Below, in pieces: positions 7,352 through 15,755 of a stretch of 21,423 nucleotides of DNA; the first letter of the stretch is position 1, and the number at the start of each line of letters is the position of its first letter. The DNA lies in assembly GCA_964476595.1 (NCBI GenBank), contig CAYZCL010000065.1, forward strand, positions 1 through 21,423. The letters run 5' to 3'. The notes under the pieces are model-generated. The model was not told the origin of the DNA. It saw only the letters and a program-made list of their open reading frames with translations, and searched no databases. The translations under genes and the position numbers were made by a program. The DNA is from JALSRD01 sp964476595 (GTDB lineage: Bacteria; Desulfobacterota; Desulfobacteria; Desulfobacterales; JALSRD01).

Positions 7352-8500
7352 ATGGACAAAAAAATCAAATTTGTTCAGGGAAACGAGGCCTGTGTGGAAG
7401 CGGCCCTGTATGCCGGGTTGGACTTCTTCGCCGGCTATCCCATCACGCCTTCCACGGAGATCGCCGAGCATCTCTCGGTGCGGTTGCCCCGCAAGGGGGG
7501 CAAGTTCATCCAGATGGAAGACGAAATCGCTTCCATCTGCGCCATCATCGGGGCTTCCCTGACCGGCCACAAGGTCATGACGGCCACCAGCGGCCCCGGC
7601 TTCTCGCTGATGCAGGAGGCCCTCGGCTACGCCGTGATGACCGAGATCCCCTGCGTGATCGTTAACGTGCAGCGCGGCGGCCCCTCCACCGGTCTGCCCA
7701 CTCACGTCAGCCAGGGGGATGTCTACCAGGCCCGCTGGGGCACCCACGGCGACCACGCCATCATCGCCATGACGGCCTCCAACCACCAGGACCTGTTCAA
7801 AATCACGGTGGAGGCCTTCAACCTGGCCGAGACCTACCGCACCCCGGTGGTGCTGCTGTTCGACGAGGTCATCGGCCACATGCGCGAGAAGCTGGTGCTG
7901 CCCGAGCCCGGGGAGATCCCGCTGGTCGAGCGCCTCAAGACCACCGTGCGCGAGGGCGTCGATTTCCACCCCTACCTGCCCCGCGAAGACGGGCGGCTGC
8001 CCATGGCGGACTTCGGCGGCGTGCACCGCCACAACGTCACCGGCCTGTACCACGACATGTGGGGCTTTCCCACCGACACGCCGGAGATCGTGCACGGCCT
8101 GATCCGGCACCTGGTGGACAAGATCCGCAACAACGTCAACCACATCGCCCGTTACAAGGAATACTACCTCGAGGATGCCGACAATATCTTCATCTCCTAT
8201 GGTTCGGCCGCCCGCTCGGCGCTGCACGTGGTGACCAGCCAGCGCAACAAGGGAGAACGGCTGGGCCTGCTGGAACTGCAGACCCTGTGGCCCTTCCCCT
8301 ACGACATCGTGCGCGAGAAGTGCGCCCGGGCGAAGTCCATCCTGGTGGTGGAGATGAACATGGGCCAGATCGTGCGGGTGGTCAAACGCGCCGTGGACAA
8401 CCCCCAGCGGGTGGTGCTGGCCAACCGCATCGACGGCGTGTTCATCACGGATGCCGACATCCGCAACATTCTGCGAATCATTCAGGGAAAGGGCGTATAG
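7352..8500 (+). CDS. korA: 2-oxoacid:ferredoxin oxidoreductase, alpha subunit (2-oxoglutarate type)
   Basis: The 382-residue alpha subunit of a CoA-acylating 2-oxoacid:ferredoxin oxidoreductase, which oxidises a 2-oxoacid to the acyl-CoA with release of CO2 and reduction of ferredoxin, and is reversible in some anaerobes. The N-terminal pyrimidine-binding domain shows GNEACVEAALYAG (10-22) and GYPITPSTE (28-36), followed by QMEDEIAS and the ATSGPGFSLMQEALGYA stretch typical of the family. The C-terminal third is the transketolase-C-like domain. The start is ATG 7352, with AGGA upstream. Substrate assignment to 2-oxoglutarate rests on gene order and overall resemblance; branched-chain 2-oxoacids remain possible. 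Confidence 0.9.
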   Translation: MDKKIKFVQGNEACVEAALYAGLDFFAGYPITPSTEIAEHLSVRLPRKGGKFIQMEDEIASICAIIGASLTGHKVMTATSGPGFSLMQEALGYAVMTEIPCVIVNVQRGGPSTGLPTHVSQGDVYQARWGTHGDHAIIAMTASNHQDLFKITVEAFNLAETYRTPVVLLFDEVIGHMREKLVLPEPGEIPLVERLKTTVREGVDFHPYLPREDGRLPMADFGGVHRHNVTGLYHDMWGFPTDTPEIVHGLIRHLVDKIRNNVNHIARYKEYYLEDADNIFISYGSAARSALHVVTSQRNKGERLGLLELQTLWPFPYDIVREKCARAKSILVVEMNMGQIVRVVKRAVDNPQRVVLANRIDGVFITDADIRNILRIIQGKGV

Positions 8501-8503
8501 TCC

Positions 8504-9310
8504 ATGGCCATCAAAGATTACATCCGGGAAAGGTTCTTTCCGCACATGTGGTGTCCCGGCTGCGGACACGGCATCATTCTCAACGCCATGCTGCGCGCCA
8601 TCGAGAGCCTGGGCATGAGCAAGAACGAAATCGTCATGGTGTCGGGCATCGGCTGTTCGGCGCGCATTTCGGGCTACGTCGACTTTCACACCCTGCACAC
8701 CATTCACGGACGCGCCCTGGCCTTCGCCACGGGGGTCAAACTCAGCCAGCCGGAGCTGAACGTCATCGTGCCCATGGGCGACGGCGACGCCCTGGCCATC
8801 GGCGGCAATCACTTCATCCACGCCGCCCGCCGCAACATCGCCATCACCGCCATCGTCATGAACAACCGCATCTACGGCATGACCGGCGGTCAGTACTCTC
8901 CGCTGTCGGGCTACGGCATCACCGCCACCACGGCACCCTATACCAACATCGACCACGACTTCGACGTGGTGCAGCTGGCCATGGCCGCCGGCGCCACCTA
9001 CGTGGCGCGTACCACCACTTACCACATCCGCCAGATGACCAGCATGATCAAGGACGCCATCCTGCACGAGGGTTTCTCGGTGGTCGAGATCCTGACCCAG
9101 TGCCCCACCTACTTCGGGCGCAAGAACCGCATGGGTGGCGCCGTGGACATGGTGGAACGCTACAAGGAGATCACGACCCCCATCGGATCCAAGGCCAAAC
9201 AGGAAAACCCCGATCTCATCGAGCGGGGCGTCTTCGTTCAGAAGGATCTGCCGGAGTACTGCATCGAGTATGACAAAATCATCGATAGGGCGATGAAAGG
9301 AAACGCATAG
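8504..9310 (+). CDS. korB: 2-oxoacid:ferredoxin oxidoreductase, beta (thiamine-binding) subunit
   Basis: The 268-residue thiamine diphosphate-binding subunit. The TPP motif begins GDGDALAIGGNH (92-103) and ends with Asn120-Asn121, followed by YGMTGGQYSP, which is diagnostic of this family. Cys17, Cys20, Cys51 and Cys200 match the four ligands of the 4Fe-4S cluster found in the beta subunit of such enzymes. It starts 3 bases after the korA stop, preceded by AAAGGG, and is followed 2 bases later by the gamma subunit, so the subunits are probably translationally coupled. With korA it forms the catalytic core. Confidence 0.93.
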   Translation: MAIKDYIRERFFPHMWCPGCGHGIILNAMLRAIESLGMSKNEIVMVSGIGCSARISGYVDFHTLHTIHGRALAFATGVKLSQPELNVIVPMGDGDALAIGGNHFIHAARRNIAITAIVMNNRIYGMTGGQYSPLSGYGITATTAPYTNIDHDFDVVQLAMAAGATYVARTTTYHIRQMTSMIKDAILHEGFSVVEILTQCPTYFGRKNRMGGAVDMVERYKEITTPIGSKAKQENPDLIERGVFVQKDLPEYCIEYDKIIDRAMKGNA

Positions 9311-9312
9311 AG

Positions 9313-9870
9313 ATGGAAAGATGCCGCATCGTATTTTCGGGATCCGGCGGACAGGGCGTCATCACCGCCGCCATCATCCTGGCCGAGGCCGCCGTGATGT
9401 ACGAGGGCCTCAACGCCGTGCAGTCCCAGTCCTACGGACCGGAGGCGCGCGGAGGAGCCACCCGTTCGGACGTCATCATCTCCGATTCGGAAATCTTCTT
9501 TCCCAAGGTGTTTCAGCCCAACGTGCTGATCTGCCTCACCCAGGCGGCCTACATCAAATTCTACCCCATCATCCGGCCGGGGGGCCTGCTGATCTGTGAC
9601 AGCCGCTTCGTGAGAACCGAGCGCAAGGTGGACGCACGGCAGGTGGAACTGCCCATGTACGCCACGGTGATGGAGAAAATCGGCAAGCCCATCGTTTTCA
9701 ACATCTGCATGCTGGGGGCCCTGCTGAGCCTCACCGAACTGGTCTCGCCGGCAGCGGTGGAGAAGGTGCTGGCCGACCGCATTCCGCCCGGTTTCCTGGA
9801 CATGAACCGCAAGGCCCTGCAGCTGGGCATCCGCCTGGGCAAGGAAGCGGGAGGCGCCGTCAGCCGCTAA
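9313..9870 (+). CDS. korC: 2-oxoacid:ferredoxin oxidoreductase, gamma subunit
   Basis: The 185-residue gamma subunit, which binds CoA near the active site in related enzymes. It shows the N-terminal GSGGQG (10-15) and SQSYGPEARGG (38-48) motifs shared by pyruvate, 2-oxoglutarate and indolepyruvate oxidoreductase gamma subunits. It starts 2 bases after korB and is the last gene of the operon. Its stop TAA (9868-9870) overlaps by four bases the stop of the convergent ATPase gene, so no terminator can lie between the two coding regions. Confidence 0.92.
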   Translation: MERCRIVFSGSGGQGVITAAIILAEAAVMYEGLNAVQSQSYGPEARGGATRSDVIISDSEIFFPKVFQPNVLICLTQAAYIKFYPIIRPGGLLICDSRFVRTERKVDARQVELPMYATVMEKIGKPIVFNICMLGALLSLTELVSPAAVEKVLADRIPPGFLDMNRKALQLGIRLGKEAGGAVSR

Positions 9871-11942
9871 TCACCACCCATCAGGATGTCAATCTCCACC
9901 CGCCGGTTGAAGCGCCGTGTTTTCTCGGCGGCGTTGGACTTCAGCGGGTTGCTGGGCCCCATGCCCAAGGATCGGATCCGGCCGGGATCCGTTCCCTTCC
10001 CCACCAGGTAACTCTTGACCATGTTGGCCCTGAACTCGGACAACTTCTTGTTGTAGCTGTACACTCCCGAAGAGTCGGTGTAGCCCCGGATCACCAGGCG
10101 CGCATCGGGGTGGCGGCGCATGAACACCGACAAGGCGTCGAGCTTGGCGAAGGTGTTCTGCTGCATTTCGTTGGAATTGCGCCCGAAGTAGATCCGCAGC
10201 TTGCGGTCACGCGCGAGGCGGCGGATTTCCCTTTCAAGGGGCGTTTCCCCAGGCAAGGCCTTGTCGCCGGTTCCCTCCGGTTCCGGGGCCGACACCCCCT
10301 GCGGAGAGGACACCGCAGGGGGTTGCTCTTCGGCCGTCGGGGACGGCGTTTCGGCTTCCTGGGGCACCTGCCGGGATGCGGGAACCGCCGACGGCTTTTC
10401 CGACGGGACGGCATTTTCGGCCGCAGCCGGCGGCGGTGTGGCCGGTGAGGCGGTTTCACTCCCGGCGGTCTCCGGTGCGACGTCCGGCAACGGCCCGGCG
10501 GAGGTCTTCCCGCCCTCCGGCTGCGCCGGGAGCGGCGGAGAGGACGGCGGCACGGACGCCTGCGTTTCGGCCTTCAGATCACCGGCGCCGGTTTTCACAC
10601 CGGCCGCCACGGTGGTGTCCTCCGCTTCAACCGCGGACCGCTCGACGTCTGCGGCCGTATCGATGCCGGTTTGCGCACCGCTGGAAACGGCCGCCCGGTC
10701 GGAGGGGCGCTCTGGCGGCGTCACCTCCGGTGCCGTTTCGGTTTCGCCAGTCCGGACCGCCGGAGCGGCGGGCGCCCCGGGCTGCGATCCCGCGTCCCCG
10801 GTGCCCTGGGAACCGCCCTTCATCCCGGGAAAAAAGGAGACGCCGCCCGGCATGAAATACAGCAATGCTCCCAGGACCAGCAACAGCACGCAGGCCACGT
10901 AGAGGCCGGTGCGCCGTGCCGGCTTGCGGGACGGCATGCGGGCCTGCTGCTTGACCACCTTGACGGGCCGCTTCTCATCGGATGGGCGGGATACCGACAG
11001 CCGCGGCGTTGACGGCGCGTCCGGCGCGGTGCCGGGCACAGGCGGTGCCTCGGTCGCGGCGGGGGACGTCGCCGCCCGGACCGGGGGTGACGGCGCCGGC
11101 GCCTTTTCTTCGGCCGCCGGCGGCGTCACGGGCCACTCCCAGGGGATATGCAGTTCGCGTGCGCACTCATCGATGATCGCCGGCATGATCACCCGCGCGC
11201 CCTTGACGTACCCCGTCACCAAGGCGTAATCGCACAGCACGTTGATCAGCCGGGGGTAACCGCCGGTGTAAGCCGCCACTTTCCTGACGGCCTCGGGGTG
11301 GAATATCTGGTGGGCGGCGCCAGCCACCTTGAGCCGGTGGGCGATATACTCGGCGGTCTCGTCAGGTGTCAGGGGACTGATGTTGTAGTTGATGGTGATG
11401 CGCTGACGCAGGGCCCGGTTCTCGGGACGCCGCAGGGTGTCGTTGAACTCGTTCTGGCCGACGAAAAAAATATTGATCAGCTTGGTTTCCTGGCGCTCGA
11501 TGTTGGACAACAGCCGGATCACTTCCAGCCGTTCCTGGTTCAGGCGCTGGGCCTCGTCGATGATCAGCAGGATCTTCTTCCCGTCTTCGTGGGCCTCGTT
11601 GAGAAAGCGCCGAAAGTGAATCAGGAATTCGCCCTTGCTGGAGAAGGTGCGGTCCATCCCGAAAAGGTCGGCGATGACATTGAACAGGTCCAGTTCGTCC
11701 AGGCCGGGGTCCGGCACGGTGGCCACCAGCACGCTGTCGTCCAGGCTTTCGAGCAGGGCGTTGATCAGCGTGGTCTTGCCGGTCCCCACGTCCCCGGTGA
11801 GCAGCAGGAACCACTTGTTGTCCAGAATGCCGTACTTGAGAATGGACAGCCCCTCCTTGTGCTTCTCCCCCAGCCAGAGGAAACGCGGGTCCGTGGTAAT
11901 CTGGAAAGGCTTCTCTTTGAGTCGGTAAAAGGAACGGTACAT
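9867..11942 (-). CDS. ExeA/PEP-CTERM-type AAA ATPase fused to an OmpA-type peptidoglycan-binding domain
   Basis: A 691-residue fusion. Residues 1-270 form a cytoplasmic AAA ATPase of the ExeA/XrtA-associated type: N-terminus MYRSFYRLKEKPF, Walker A GDVGTGKT (50-57), Walker B LLIIDE (125-130), and GGYPRLINVLCD (227-238) from the lid. A basic stretch and one TM helix (about 346-365) follow, then some 210 residues rich in Pro, Ala, Thr, Ser and Glu. Residues 582-688 are an OmpA C-terminal domain with YTDSSG and LSEFRAN; Asp623 and Arg638 have the 15-residue spacing of the diaminopimelate-binding pair of OmpA domains. The implied topology is ATPase inside, OmpA domain in the periplasm on the cell wall. 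Aeromonas ExeA has a comparable plan but a different peptidoglycan-binding domain. It is the third gene of a minus-strand cluster. Confidence 0.88.
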   Translation of the reverse strand: MYRSFYRLKEKPFQITTDPRFLWLGEKHKEGLSILKYGILDNKWFLLLTGDVGTGKTTLINALLESLDDSVLVATVPDPGLDELDLFNVIADLFGMDRTFSSKGEFLIHFRRFLNEAHEDGKKILLIIDEAQRLNQERLEVIRLLSNIERQETKLINIFFVGQNEFNDTLRRPENRALRQRITINYNISPLTPDETAEYIAHRLKVAGAAHQIFHPEAVRKVAAYTGGYPRLINVLCDYALVTGYVKGARVIMPAIIDECARELHIPWEWPVTPPAAEEKAPAPSPPVRAATSPAATEAPPVPGTAPDAPSTPRLSVSRPSDEKRPVKVVKQQARMPSRKPARRTGLYVACVLLLVLGALLYFMPGGVSFFPGMKGGSQGTGDAGSQPGAPAAPAVRTGETETAPEVTPPERPSDRAAVSSGAQTGIDTAADVERSAVEAEDTTVAAGVKTGAGDLKAETQASVPPSSPPLPAQPEGGKTSAGPLPDVAPETAGSETASPATPPPAAAENAVPSEKPSAVPASRQVPQEAETPSPTAEEQPPAVSSPQGVSAPEPEGTGDKALPGETPLEREIRRLARDRKLRIYFGRNSNEMQQNTFAKLDALSVFMRRHPDARLVIRGYTDSSGVYSYNKKLSEFRANMVKSYLVGKGTDPGRIRSLGMGPSNPLKSNAAEKTRRFNRRVEIDILMGGD

Positions 11943-12055
11943 ACTTGAATCGTATCCTGACGGGTCCCGCCGGGGACTCCCATGGCTCGGCCGGGAAAGG
12001 GACCGCCGCCGGGCGTTTTCAGCGCAGGCGCTGCGTCCGGCGGAGGTGATTCGCC

Positions 12056-13213
12056 TCAGGCCGAAGCGATCTTCTTGATAAATCCCAGGTCGCGGTTCTG
12101 GGTGTTCTTGGTCCCGATGACCAGCACTTCGATGCGCTGGTCGTCGCGCCTGCGGAAATAAAGGCGCCCGTTATAGGCGAAAATCACCTCCAGCACCGTT
12201 TCCATCCCCTTTTTGCCGAATACCTTGCGCTTGATGGGGACCTGGTCGGGATTTTCGTTGAGCTGGTGGATGATCTCCTCCGCCTTGATGCGCATATCGT
12301 CGGTGAGTTCGACGTACCCTTCCACCGCCCGGGTATTCACCGTGAGTTTCTTGTAAAGCGTGCGGAAACGTTTACCGGCGGCCTCTACGGCCCGTATCTT
12401 CTGTTTTTCCTCGCTCCGGCGAACCTTCTCGTACTGTCGGAGCTGTTCCCGCAAGGCGTCGATCTCGTCCTGCTGGGCCTGCTGCATGGAGAGATTCTCC
12501 TGGATGCGCTTTTCCAGGGACTCGATTTCCTCGAGCATCTGGTCCTCGTTGCGGCTGGCCTTGTGCTTCTCCTGTTCAATGCGCTGTTGGAGGCGTTCGA
12601 ACTCGGACGTCAGCCGTTCCCTTTCGGCCCTCAGGCTCTCCAGGCTGCGGGTGGTGTTGCGCTTGGCGTCTTCCAGCCGCGCCATCTCCTCCCGGCTCTC
12701 CAGCTCCTGCTGCCGCACCCGGTGCACCCCGCGGCGGTAATAGCCGTAGAGCACCAGTCCGAAAACCAGCACGTAGAGCGCCAGGATGATGTTGGTCAGC
12801 AGGGTGTTGTACTCCAGCGTGACCCGGACTTTCACCAGCAGTCCCTGCCGCAGCAGCCGGTAGTTCTCGGCGGCGATGTCCATGGGCTCGACCACCATGG
12901 ACGTCGTGTTTTCCTCCTCGAACATGGGTGGGTACAAAATCCGGCCGGCGCGGGTGGTGACGGTGACTTCCACCTTAGCACCCATCCGGATCAGCCTGCG
13001 GCTCTTCAGGTAGGTGTCGATATTATGCGCGATGGCGTCCTTCAGGCGCAGGCTTCCCCTGAACAGCGGCTCGGTGTCTCCGATGTAGATCTGCTCGATG
13101 TCGTCGAAGTAGCGCCGGTTGAGTTCCTTTTCCAGCAGCTGCACGGTGTAGATATAGAGCAGTGGCGGCAACAGGATGCACAGCAGCAGTATTTTGAAGG
13201 AGAAGAATTTCAT
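12056..13213 (-). CDS. Two-TM coiled-coil membrane protein with a RelE/ParE-like C-terminal domain
   Basis: A 385-residue protein I do not recognise as a named family. TM helices at about 7-24 and 138-158 enclose a periplasmic region of about 110 residues, similar in layout to sensor domains of histidine kinases, but no HAMP or kinase follows. Residues 165-275 are highly charged, with heptad-like patterning, and should form a long cytoplasmic coiled coil. Residues 283-381 are a compact domain; GRLYFRRRDDQRIEVLVIGTKNTQNRDLGF-like strand order (split at 349-377) resembles the end of RelE/ParE/HigB folds. That similarity is by eye only. The start is ATG 13213 with GGAG upstream. It lies 37 bases after the TPR lipoprotein gene and 113 bases before the ATPase gene, so the three are probably cotranscribed. 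Confidence 0.75.
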   Translation of the reverse strand: MKFFSFKILLLCILLPPLLYIYTVQLLEKELNRRYFDDIEQIYIGDTEPLFRGSLRLKDAIAHNIDTYLKSRRLIRMGAKVEVTVTTRAGRILYPPMFEEENTTSMVVEPMDIAAENYRLLRQGLLVKVRVTLEYNTLLTNIILALYVLVFGLVLYGYYRRGVHRVRQQELESREEMARLEDAKRNTTRSLESLRAERERLTSEFERLQQRIEQEKHKASRNEDQMLEEIESLEKRIQENLSMQQAQQDEIDALREQLRQYEKVRRSEEKQKIRAVEAAGKRFRTLYKKLTVNTRAVEGYVELTDDMRIKAEEIIHQLNENPDQVPIKRKVFGKKGMETVLEVIFAYNGRLYFRRRDDQRIEVLVIGTKNTQNRDLGFIKKIASA

Positions 13214-13250
13214 GGCATCGCGATACTCCGTCCCGGGCGACCGAAGGCCT

Positions 13251-15539
13251 TCAGGAGGCCTTCAGATCCTCAAGCGCCTTGCGGGCATCCTCGGCACCAT
13301 CGAAGCTGCTGCTGAGTTCCAGCGCCCTGCGGAGCTGCTCACGGGCGGCGGCTTTCTCTCCCTTCTTGAGGTACGCCATGCCCAGGTGATACCGCACCAG
13401 GGGGTTGCGGGGGAGTTTGGCCAGGCTGTCCCTCAACTCGGAAATGGCGCTGTCATAAAGCCCCTTCTTGTAGTAGATCCACCCCAACGTGTCGGTGATG
13501 CTGGGATCGTTGGGGACCAGTTCCTTGGCTTTCTGGGCCAGGGACAGGGCCTCTTCCATGTTCTTGTTCCGACTGGACAGCAGGAACGCCAAGTTGTTGG
13601 CCGCAGGCGCGAAGTCGGGATTGATCTCCAGCGCCGCGCGGTAGTGCTTCTCCGCCAGGTCATACTTCTTCTGGGCGTCGTAGATGGTCCCCAGCAGCAT
13701 GTGCGGCTTTACCTGTTTGGGGTTTTTCTTGAGCAGCGCCTCGTACTGGGCAATGGCCTGATCCTGCTTTCTTTCCGCCAGGTAGATGCGGCCTAGAGAA
13801 TAATAGGGCGGCGGGAAGGCGGGGTTGGCGGAAATGGCTTTCTTGAACATGGCTTCGGCGTTGGCCATGTCTTCTCGCGAGAGATAAACGTTTCCCATAA
13901 GGTCGTAGATCACGGCCTGCGCCGCCGGGGCGTCCTTGAGCGTCTGCAGCTGTTTCCGGCAGCGCTTGAGCGCCTCGTCGCTCCTCTTCTGGGCTACCAG
14001 CACCGCTACAACGTTGCTGAAAACGTCCACCAGCTTGGGGTTCAGCGCCAAGGCTTTCTCGAAATACTGCAGGGCCTGATCGTTCTTCTTCTCGGCCCGA
14101 TAAAGGATCCCCATGCGGTAGTACGCCGCCGGCTTTCCGGGCGCTGCTTCGATGAGCTGCTGGTAGGACTTGGCGGCTTCCTCGAATTTTTTCTGTAACA
14201 CAAGCGCATTACCTAGCATCAGGCGGGCCTCGTAATTGCGGGGGTCTTTCTTCAGCACCTGCCGGCACTGCTCTTCCGCCATTTCGAAATCACGCTCGCC
14301 CATGTAGATTTCCGCCAACATCAGGCGCGCCCGCAGGTTTCCCGGGTTGAGTTCGATGGCCTTGGCCAGCGCCATCTTGGCCAGCCGCTTCTCCCCCTTT
14401 CTCAGGTGGGCCACGGCCTTGAGATAGTATGCCCGGGCGGAATTGGGCTCCTCCTTGATGAGCTGCTCAAAAAGTCCGATGGCCTCGTCGGGTTTTGCCT
14501 TGGCCAGCAGAATCTCCCCCTTGAGCATGCGGGTGGGGAAGTAATTGGGACGCTTTTCAAGAATTTCGTTGACAGTCTTCCAAGCCTTGTCGATTTCCCG
14601 GGTCTTGAAGTAGTGCCGCGCGATGGTGTTCTTGATGCGCACGTCGTCGGGCTTCAGCGAAAGCGCCCTCTGGTACATGGACAGGGCCTTGTCCCGGCTG
14701 CCAATGGCGTCATAGAAGCCGGCGATTACCATGTAGGGTTTGATGTTCTTGGGGGCCTTCTCGATGGCCTCGCGGTAGACCTTCTCGGCCTCTTTCAGGC
14801 GTTTCTGCCGGAAGTAGAAGTTTCCCAGCACGAAATACAGATCGACTTTCGTCGGGTTGGCGGCAATGGTTTTCTTGATCTCCGCCTCCGCCTTTTTGAA
14901 CTGCTTGCGCGCGGCAAAAAAGCTAAACAGGGCCATGTGCGGCTGGATGCTGGCAGGGTCGACGGCCACGGCCTGCCGCAGCGCCTTTTCGGCCTCGTCG
15001 AACTTTCCCTGCCGGGCCAGCACCCTAGCCAGACCGAGATAAGCGCGGGTCTGCTTGCTGTCGATTTCCAGGATCTTGCGGAACGTGGCGGCCGAGTCGA
15101 AGAGGTTGTTCTCGATACTCAGGATGCCGGCGTGCAGGTAAAGGGCCTCGGTGTTTTGGGGGTCCTTTTTCAGCACCAGGTCGACGCGTTTGCGGGCTTC
15201 GTCGATCTTCTTGCCCAGCAGGTAAAAAGTAGCCAGCTTCAGCTGGGCGTCCACATCGTCGGGATTCAGCTTGGCCACCTGGGAGTAGGCCTGGAAAGCC
15301 CCCTGGGCATTGCCCAGCTTCAGGAAGGACTCTCCGAGCATGCTGTAGGCTTCCACATACTTGGGATCGATCTGAACGGCATTTTTGAGCTCCAGTACGG
15401 CGCTCTTATACTCTCCCTGGTCGAAATACTGTTTCCCCTTCTGGTAATGCTCCACCTTTTTGTCTTCTTCCGAAGAACAGCCGTAACCGACCAGGCAGAA
15501 CACCAGCATCAGGAGAAAAAGACGCTTGAATACACCCAT
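13251..15539 (-). CDS. TPR-repeat lipoprotein, PrsT-like (PEP-CTERM system type)
   Basis: A 762-residue protein with a short signal sequence ending at VGYGC (Cys21 as likely lipidation site; the lipobox is imperfect, with Tyr at -2) followed by SSEEDKK, and then almost continuous tetratricopeptide repeats to the C-terminus, about twenty of them. Typical repeat cores are YKSAVLELKNAVQIDPKYV and PDEAIGLFEQLIKEEPNSA. The size and plan resemble the TPR lipoprotein PrsT of exosortase/PEP-CTERM loci, which commonly sits close to the ATPase found at 9867-11942. Expected place is the periplasmic face of a membrane, as a scaffold for protein contacts. The start is ATG 15539, with GGGAGG 8 bases upstream. 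It is the first gene of the three-gene minus-strand cluster. Confidence 0.87.
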   Translation of the reverse strand: MGVFKRLFLLMLVFCLVGYGCSSEEDKKVEHYQKGKQYFDQGEYKSAVLELKNAVQIDPKYVEAYSMLGESFLKLGNAQGAFQAYSQVAKLNPDDVDAQLKLATFYLLGKKIDEARKRVDLVLKKDPQNTEALYLHAGILSIENNLFDSAATFRKILEIDSKQTRAYLGLARVLARQGKFDEAEKALRQAVAVDPASIQPHMALFSFFAARKQFKKAEAEIKKTIAANPTKVDLYFVLGNFYFRQKRLKEAEKVYREAIEKAPKNIKPYMVIAGFYDAIGSRDKALSMYQRALSLKPDDVRIKNTIARHYFKTREIDKAWKTVNEILEKRPNYFPTRMLKGEILLAKAKPDEAIGLFEQLIKEEPNSARAYYLKAVAHLRKGEKRLAKMALAKAIELNPGNLRARLMLAEIYMGERDFEMAEEQCRQVLKKDPRNYEARLMLGNALVLQKKFEEAAKSYQQLIEAAPGKPAAYYRMGILYRAEKKNDQALQYFEKALALNPKLVDVFSNVVAVLVAQKRSDEALKRCRKQLQTLKDAPAAQAVIYDLMGNVYLSREDMANAEAMFKKAISANPAFPPPYYSLGRIYLAERKQDQAIAQYEALLKKNPKQVKPHMLLGTIYDAQKKYDLAEKHYRAALEINPDFAPAANNLAFLLSSRNKNMEEALSLAQKAKELVPNDPSITDTLGWIYYKKGLYDSAISELRDSLAKLPRNPLVRYHLGMAYLKKGEKAAAREQLRRALELSSSFDGAEDARKALEDLKAS

Positions 15540-15676
15540 CTGTACAACCTCCCTGTTGAATAACCCGAAAAGCCTCTGCCGGGGGCATACACCCGTCCAT
15601 GGGCGGCACGACCGCCGAATCTTCCGGCATTCCGGTGGCTTCTGGCAAGCCTATCCTAATGGGTTGTTTTCGGTCA

Positions 15677-15705
15677 TTTCTATCAGAATCATGAGTAAAG
15701 ATCAA
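15677..15705 (-). promoter_or_regulatory. Candidate promoter of the TPR/coiled-coil/ATPase cluster
   Basis: On the minus strand TTGATC (15700-15705) is followed after exactly 17 bases by TAGAAA (15677-15682); each matches four of six consensus bases. The locally AT-rich stretch between two GC-rich flanks supports a promoter. The leader to ATG 15539 would be about 130 bases. Upstream of it, between this site and the nicotinate phosphoribosyltransferase stop, no T-tract terminator is visible, so read-through from that gene is possible. Confidence 0.3.
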
Positions 15706-15755
15706 ACCCGGCGGCGCGCTCCGGGGGACGGGCGGCGCCGGTTTCCGCCGGCGGA

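Noticed and set aside
7166..9067. 633-codon open frame antisense to korDAB
   Set aside because: It lies opposite well-supported subunits with intact motifs. Its His/Gly/Asp-rich composition is typical of a GC-rich antisense shadow, and it matches no family.
12020..12033. CAGCGCAGGCGCTG palindrome before the ATPase gene
   Set aside because: A two-base loop and no T-run on the transcribed minus strand make a terminator unlikely; short palindromes are common at this GC content.
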